Assembly: GCF_001424565.1 (NCBI RefSeq)
Contig: NZ_LMOL01000045.1
Span: 80,544 to 144,543 of the forward strand
Direction of reading: 5' to 3'
Length of the DNA stretch: 64,000 nt
Source of the DNA: Arthrobacter sp. Leaf141
Lineage (GTDB): Bacteria > Actinomycetota > Actinomycetes > Actinomycetales > Micrococcaceae
Below the pieces are notes generated by a model, which saw nothing but the letters and a program-made list of their open reading frames with translations, was not told the DNA's origin and made no database searches. Positions 59,966 to 64,000 of this stretch are shown one piece after another; the stretch's first letter is position 1; the number at the start of each line of letters is the position of its first letter. The position numbers were made by a program, and so were the translations under genes.

Positions 59966-60745
59966 TTATCCGAAGCGGCCGGAGACGTAGTCTTCGGTGG
60001 CCTTCTGGGTGGGGTTGCTGAAGATGCCCTGGGTTTCGCCGAACTCGATCAGCTTGCCGGGCTTGCCGGTGCCGGCGATGTTGAAGAACGCGGTTTTGTC
60101 GGACACACGCGCGGCCTGCTGCATGTTGTGGGTCACGATCACCACCGTGTACTGGTCCTTGAGTTCGTTGATGAGGTCCTCGATGGCCAGCGTGGAGATG
60201 GGATCCAGGGCGGAGCAGGGCTCATCCATCAGGATCACCTGGGGTTCCACGGCGATGGCGCGGGCGATGCAGAGTCGCTGCTGCTGGCCGCCGGAAAGCC
60301 CGGAGCCGGGCTTCTCGAGGCGGTCCTTGACCTCATTCCACAGGTTGGCGCCCTGCAGGGAACGCTCCACCAGGACGTCGGCTTCGCCCTTGGAGATCTT
60401 TTTGTTGTTCAGTTTCACGCCGGCCAGGACGTTGTCCCGGATGGACATGGTGGGGAACGGGTTGGGCCGCTGGAACACCATGCCGATCTGCGAGCGGACC
60501 GTGACCGGGTCCACGCCGGGGCCATAGAGGTTGTCGCCGTCGAGCAGCACTTCCCCTTCAACGCGGGCGCCGGGGAGCACCTCGTGCATGCGGTTCAGCG
60601 TCCGCAGGAACGTGGACTTGCCGCAGCCGGAAGGCCCGATGAAGGCGGTGACGGACTTGGCCTCGATGTTGATGGTGACGTCCTCCACGGCGAGGAAATC
60701 GCCGTAGTACACGTTCAGGTCCTTGACGTCGATGCGCTTAGACAT
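59966..60745 (-). CDS. pstB: Phosphate ABC transporter ATP-binding protein PstB
   Basis: A 259-residue ATPase of the high-affinity Pst phosphate importer. Walker A is GPSGCGKST (about 33-41), the Q-loop is [12 protein letters not shown], the signature is [15 protein letters not shown], Walker B is [13 protein letters not shown] and the H-loop is [10 protein letters not shown]. All are typical of PstB, and the length is normal. It is last in pstSCAB with 64 bp after pstA. The small intergenic gap contains a run of eight G. Confidence 0.97.
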   Translation of the reverse strand: MSKRIDVKDLNVYYGDFLAVEDVTINIEAKSVTAFIGPSGCGKSTFLRTLNRMHEVLPGARVEGEVLLDGDNLYGPGVDPVTVRSQIGMVFQRPNPFPTMSIRDNVLAGVKLNNKKISKGEADVLVERSLQGANLWNEVKDRLEKPGSGLSGGQQQRLCIARAIAVEPQVILMDEPCSALDPISTLAIEDLINELKDQYTVVIVTHNMQQAARVSDKTAFFNIAGTGKPGKLIEFGETQGIFSNPTQKATEDYVSGRFG

Positions 60746-60809
60746 GGTATTCCTTCACTGACTGGGATGAATTGATGGGGGGGGGTGGCCCGGGCGGGGC
60801 GGCTGGAGG

Positions 60810-61922
60810 TCAGCGGCCGGCTTTGGGCGCGAAGACGCGGGCGATCAGCCGGGCCGCGAGGTTCAGCACCATCACCAGGATAATCAGCACCAGGGCGGCG
60901 CCCCACGCCCGCTGCGAGGACGGGTCCGGGTTGGCCGGCGAGGTGGGGTTCAGGATCTGCGTGTAGATGAAGGTGGGCAGCGAGGCCATCCACCCGCCGA
61001 AAACGTTGGAGTTGATGCTGGTGGCAAACCCGGCCGTCACCAGGATGGGGGCCGTCTCGCCGATGACGCGGGCGATCGCCAGGGTGACGCCGGACGCGAT
61101 GCCGGAGATCGCCGTCGGGATGACCACCTTAAGGATGGTCCGCCACTTGCGCACGCCCAGGGCGTAGGCAGCCTCACGGAGTTCGTTGGGCACGATCTTC
61201 AGCATTTCCTCGCTGGAACGCACCACTACGGGGATCATCAGGACGGAAAGCGCGACGGCGGCCACGGCGCCGGTCTTGGTGCCCGGCCCCACCACCGCGA
61301 AGAAGAAGGCGGCCGCGAAGAGGCCCGCAACGATGGACGGGATTCCGGTCATCACGTCCACAAAGAACGTGATGGCCCGGGCCAGCCGGCCGTCATTGCC
61401 GTATTCCACCAGGTAGATCGCGGTGAGCAGGCCCACGGGAACGGAGATGATGGTGGCCAGCAGGGTGATCTGGATGGTGCCGAGGAGGGCGTGGTAAATG
61501 CCGCCCAGCACCGGGGCGCCGTCCTCCACCGCCCGGTTGTCATAGACGCCGGTGACGCCGTTCATGGAACTGGTGAGGAAGCCGGGGGCCAGCAGGCCGG
61601 GGACTCCGTTGACCAGGACAGTCCAGATGACCGAGACCAGGGGCAGCAGCGCCACGAGGAACGAGCCAACCACCAGGCAGGTGGCCAGTTTGTCCTTGGC
61701 GCGGCGGCTGCCTTCGACGGCGGCGCTCCAGGACACCAGGCCCACGGCGAACAGGACGGCCGAGACGATGCCCCAGCCGAAAGCGTTGAAGCCCACCAGG
61801 GCCAGGATGGCGGCGCCGACGATCAATGCGGCCGCCAGGACCACCAGCGGGGCGTACTTGGGCAACTGGCCCTTGGTCAGCGCCGAGCGCTTGCTGCGCA
61901 CGGGGGTGAGGGTGGAGGTCAT
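60810..61922 (-). CDS. pstA: Phosphate ABC transporter permease PstA
   Basis: A 370-residue permease. The N-terminus is longer than in E. coli PstA, with three hydrophobic segments (about 25-115) before the core. The core has GIYHALLGTIQITLLATIISVPVGLLTAIYLVEYG, a GIPSIVAGLFAA segment, and the EAA loop LREAAYALGVRKWRTILKVVIPTA. It forms the phosphate channel with PstC. Its ATG begins directly after the pstC stop (no gap), so the two are translationally coupled. Confidence 0.94.
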   Translation of the reverse strand: MTSTLTPVRSKRSALTKGQLPKYAPLVVLAAALIVGAAILALVGFNAFGWGIVSAVLFAVGLVSWSAAVEGSRRAKDKLATCLVVGSFLVALLPLVSVIWTVLVNGVPGLLAPGFLTSSMNGVTGVYDNRAVEDGAPVLGGIYHALLGTIQITLLATIISVPVGLLTAIYLVEYGNDGRLARAITFFVDVMTGIPSIVAGLFAAAFFFAVVGPGTKTGAVAAVALSVLMIPVVVRSSEEMLKIVPNELREAAYALGVRKWRTILKVVIPTAISGIASGVTLAIARVIGETAPILVTAGFATSINSNVFGGWMASLPTFIYTQILNPTSPANPDPSSQRAWGAALVLIILVMVLNLAARLIARVFAPKAGR

Positions 61923-62855
61923 TTAGTTGGCTCCCGAGAATTCTTTGTGCCGGCTGATGATCCAGCGCGCGAGCATGTTCACGGCCAGGGTGATGACAAA
62001 CAGGACCAGGCCTGCGGCGATCAGCGTGCTGACCTTCAGTCCGCTCGCCTCGGGGAAGTTCAGGGCGATTTCCGCCGCGATGGTCTGGTTTCCGGACTGG
62101 ATCAGGCTGGCGGTCAGTGCCCCGGAGGACAGCACCAGGGCCACGGCCATGGTTTCGCCCAGGGCACGGCCCAGGCCCAGCATGATGGCGCTGATGATTC
62201 CCGGCCGCGCAAACGGCAGGACGGACATCCGGATCATTTCCCAGCGGGTGGCGCCGAGCGCCAGGGCGGCCTCTTCATGCAGTTTGGGGGTCTGCAGGAA
62301 GATTTCGCGGGACAGGGACGTGATGATGGGCAGCACCATCACGGACAGGACGATGCCTGCGGTCAGGATGGTTTTGCCGGTGGCGGACGCCGGGCCCTGG
62401 AAGATGGGCAGCCAGCCCATGTTGTCGGCCAGCCAGTTGTAGATCGGCGAGATTTCCTTGGCCAGGAACGCTGCGCCCCAGGCGCCATAGACCACGGAGG
62501 GGATGGCAGCGAGCAGGTCCACCACGTAGCCCAGGCCGGCGGCGAGGCCGCGGGGGGCGAAGTGCGAGATGAACAGCGCCACGCCGATGGCGATCGGGGT
62601 GGCGATCACCAAGGCGATGACAGCGGCGATGAGCGTGCCCACCACGATGGGCCCGATGTAGGTGAAGAAGCCTGCGCCGCCCTGTATTTCGTCGGCGGGG
62701 GCGGTCAGGGCCGGGATGGCCTGGACCACAAGGAAGAGTGCGACGCCGAAAAGGACGGCGAGGATGAGGCAACCGGCGGCGAGCGCGGCGCCGGAGAAGA
62801 CTTTATCCCCGGCGCGGCCTGCGCCCTGGGTGCTGGTCAGGGAGGTGGCGGTCAT
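61923..62855 (-). CDS. pstC: Phosphate ABC transporter permease PstC
   Basis: A 310-residue permease of the Pst system with six spans. GPIVVGTLIAAVIALVIATPIAIGVALF, AAIPSVVYGAWGAAFL and the EAA loop HEEAALALGATRWEMIRMSVLPFA are diagnostic. GLGRALGETMAVALV near the end is the conserved last-helix motif. The ATG at 62855 is chosen for GAAGGG 7 bases upstream; an in-frame start 18 codons earlier is less likely. It is separated from pstS by a strong hairpin. Confidence 0.95.
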   Translation of the reverse strand: MTATSLTSTQGAGRAGDKVFSGAALAAGCLILAVLFGVALFLVVQAIPALTAPADEIQGGAGFFTYIGPIVVGTLIAAVIALVIATPIAIGVALFISHFAPRGLAAGLGYVVDLLAAIPSVVYGAWGAAFLAKEISPIYNWLADNMGWLPIFQGPASATGKTILTAGIVLSVMVLPIITSLSREIFLQTPKLHEEAALALGATRWEMIRMSVLPFARPGIISAIMLGLGRALGETMAVALVLSSGALTASLIQSGNQTIAAEIALNFPEASGLKVSTLIAAGLVLFVITLAVNMLARWIISRHKEFSGAN

Positions 62856-62905
62856 TCGACGGCCCTTCGATCGGGAAATGGAGCTGGCGGATGAAGCGGA
62901 CACAA

Positions 62906-62947
62906 CCACGTTCCCCGCCCCGCTTTTTGGCGGAGCGGGGAACGTGG
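62906..62947. terminator. Intra-operon hairpin between pstS and pstC
   Basis: CCACGTTCCCCGCCCCGC (62906-62923) pairs with GCGGAGCGGGGAACGTGG (62930-62947) at 17 of 18 positions around a 6-base loop. It starts 13 bp after the pstS stop. It probably lets most transcripts end or be stabilised after pstS, giving excess binding protein over permease. Confidence 0.82.
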
Positions 62948-62960
62948 GGTCAATGCTTGG

Positions 62961-64000
62961 TTAGGACTTGACCTTGATGGACTCGATCGCCTTGGTGGCC
63001 TTCTCCGCGAGGGCGGCGGAGAGCGGCGCCGACTTGGCGGAGTCCGCTGCTGCCTGCTGGCCGGCATCGGAGACCACGTAGTTTTCGAAGGCCTTCACCA
63101 GGTCAGCCGTTTCCTGGGTGGCGTAGGTGCTGCAGACCACGTGGTAGGAAACCAGGACCACCGGGTAGGCGCCGGCTTCAGTGGTCTTGCGGTCCAGCTT
63201 GATGGCAACGTCGGTGGCCGAGCGGCCTTCGACGGGGCTGCCTGCTTCAACGGCCTTGGCTGCTGCTTCGGCGGAGATCTTGACGAATTCCTCGCCGACC
63301 TTGATGGCTGCGGTGCCCAGCTTGCCGCCCACGGCGGAGTCATCGGCGTAGGTCACGGCGCCCGGGGTGTCGGTGACGGTCTTGACCACACCGGAGGTGC
63401 CCTTGGCGTTTTCGCCCTGGAGGGCTGCGGGCCAGACGCCTGCGGACTTGTCGGTCCAGACCTCGGGGGCTGCTGCGGCCAGGTAGTCAGTGAAGTTGGA
63501 CGTGGTGCCGGAGTCGTCGGAGCGGTTCACCGGGGTGACCTTGAGGTCCGGAAGCGTGGTGCCCTCGTTCAGGGCGGCGATGGCCGGATCGTTCCAGTTG
63601 GTGATTTCGCCGCGGAAGATCTTGGCGACGGTGGCGGCGTCGAGCTTGAGCTCGGTGACGTTCGGGACGTTGAAGGCCACGGCGATCGGCGAGATGTAGA
63701 CGGGAATGTTGATGGCGCCGTCGGGACCGCACTGGGCCTTGGAGGCTTCGAGCTCTTCGTCCTTGAGGTAGGCGTCGGAACCGGCGAACTGGGCGGAGCC
63801 GTCGATGATGGCCTTGCGGCCTGCGCCGGAGCCGTCCGGGGAGTACTGCACGGTGGCGCCGGAGTTGGCGGCGGTGAAGCCGGCCTTCCAGGCGTCCATG
63901 GCTGCGCCGGTGGAGGAGGCGCCGATGCCGGTCAGGGTGCCGGTGACCTTGGGGCCGGCTGAGGTGGAGTCGCCGGCGGGCGTGGTTCCGGTGGCGTTGT
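62961..64000 (-). CDS. pstS: Phosphate-binding protein PstS (5' end cut by the window)
   Basis: The visible part encodes about 345 residues of the extracellular phosphate-binding protein of the Pst system; the start and signal peptide lie beyond the window end. Recognisable segments are a GTLTGIGASSTGAAMDAWKAGF-like opening, YSPDGSGAGRKAIIDG (phosphate-binding Ser and Gly loop), FAGSDAYL, FRGEITNWNDPAI and VTPVNRSDDSGTTSNFTDYL. These make the identity firm. It is the first gene of pstSCAB and is followed by a strong hairpin before pstC. The Pho-type promoter is outside the window. Confidence 0.96.
   Translation of the reverse strand, partial: NATGTTPAGDSTSAGPKVTGTLTGIGASSTGAAMDAWKAGFTAANSGATVQYSPDGSGAGRKAIIDGSAQFAGSDAYLKDEELEASKAQCGPDGAINIPVYISPIAVAFNVPNVTELKLDAATVAKIFRGEITNWNDPAIAALNEGTTLPDLKVTPVNRSDDSGTTSNFTDYLAAAAPEVWTDKSAGVWPAALQGENAKGTSGVVKTVTDTPGAVTYADDSAVGGKLGTAAIKVGEEFVKISAEAAAKAVEAGSPVEGRSATDVAIKLDRKTTEAGAYPVVLVSYHVVCSTYATQETADLVKAFENYVVSDAGQQAAADSAKSAPLSAALAEKATKAIESIKVKS

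Noticed and set aside
60778-60785. Run of eight G between pstA and pstB as a phase-variation tract
   Set aside because: It lies in an intergenic gap before a gene whose start and reading frame it does not affect, and there is no sign of contingency control.

Overview
The window is high-GC DNA with dense, often overlapping (ATGA or TGATG) genes, GTG and TTG starts, terminator hairpins mostly without U-tracts, and many sugar-catabolic genes. This fits a soil or plant-associated actinobacterium of the Arthrobacter/Pseudarthrobacter type (Micrococcaceae). The genus is inferred from gene content and style only. No rRNA, CRISPR array, integrase or full insertion sequence was seen. One tRNA (Lys, UUU) is present.

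Layout. (1) 1-4.76 kb, minus strand: a catabolic operon of alpha/beta-hydrolase, fumarylacetoacetate-hydrolase-family enzyme, FAD-dependent aromatic hydroxylase and a DUF3500 protein. (2) 5.1-8.3 kb: a lower-GC accessory patch with a cytidine deaminase-ASCH fusion, a nucleotidyltransferase, a HIT protein and small membrane proteins. (3) 8.4-10.7 kb: a LysM lipoprotein and a bile-acid:sodium-symporter-family protein. (4) 10.9-17.9 kb: a hemicellulose block (GH43, two alpha/beta-hydrolases, GH3) divergent from an IclR regulator. (5) 18.7-21.2 kb: a VOC/HxlR pair under a perfect palindrome, and an MHS-family transporter with tandem GntR-type operators. (6) 21.2-35.0 kb: ROK regulator, CUT1-type sugar ABC transporter, GH78 rhamnosidase, an Opp/Dpp-type ABC transporter with a permease-ATPase fusion, and a GH1 glucosidase. 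(7) 35-38.9 kb: GAF-ANTAR protein, carboxylesterase, SRPBCC and hexapeptide-repeat proteins. (8) 38.9-45.3 kb: urease operon ureABCEFGD plus a NiCoT nickel permease. (9) 45.4-54.9 kb: arabinan/arabinose block (two LacI regulators, GH51, araBDA) with a DNA glycosylase and a GAF protein. (10) 55-59.9 kb: SGNH esterase, tRNA-Lys, DUF47/PiT phosphate genes and a zinc-ribbon protein. (11) 60-64 kb: pstSCAB, with pstS cut by the window end.

The genes work together mainly in using plant-derived carbon. Exo-acting glycosidases without evident secretion signals sit beside ABC importers, so oligosaccharides and glycosides are probably imported and then hydrolysed inside the cell. Arabinose released by GH51 or GH43 would enter araBDA. 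The esterases and aromatic genes could deal with acyl or phenolic decorations. Nitrogen (urease with nickel uptake) and phosphate (Pst, PiT) modules follow.

The most unusual signal is a pair of related hairpin elements inside the urease operon, one inside the ureD coding sequence and one in the ureE-ureF gap. They share a core, but their stems differ and each remains fully self-complementary. Other points of note are the cytidine deaminase-ASCH fusion, an esterase-fold protein without its nucleophile serine, a shared IclR-like operator motif, and a structured leader upstream of the DUF47/PiT phosphate genes.
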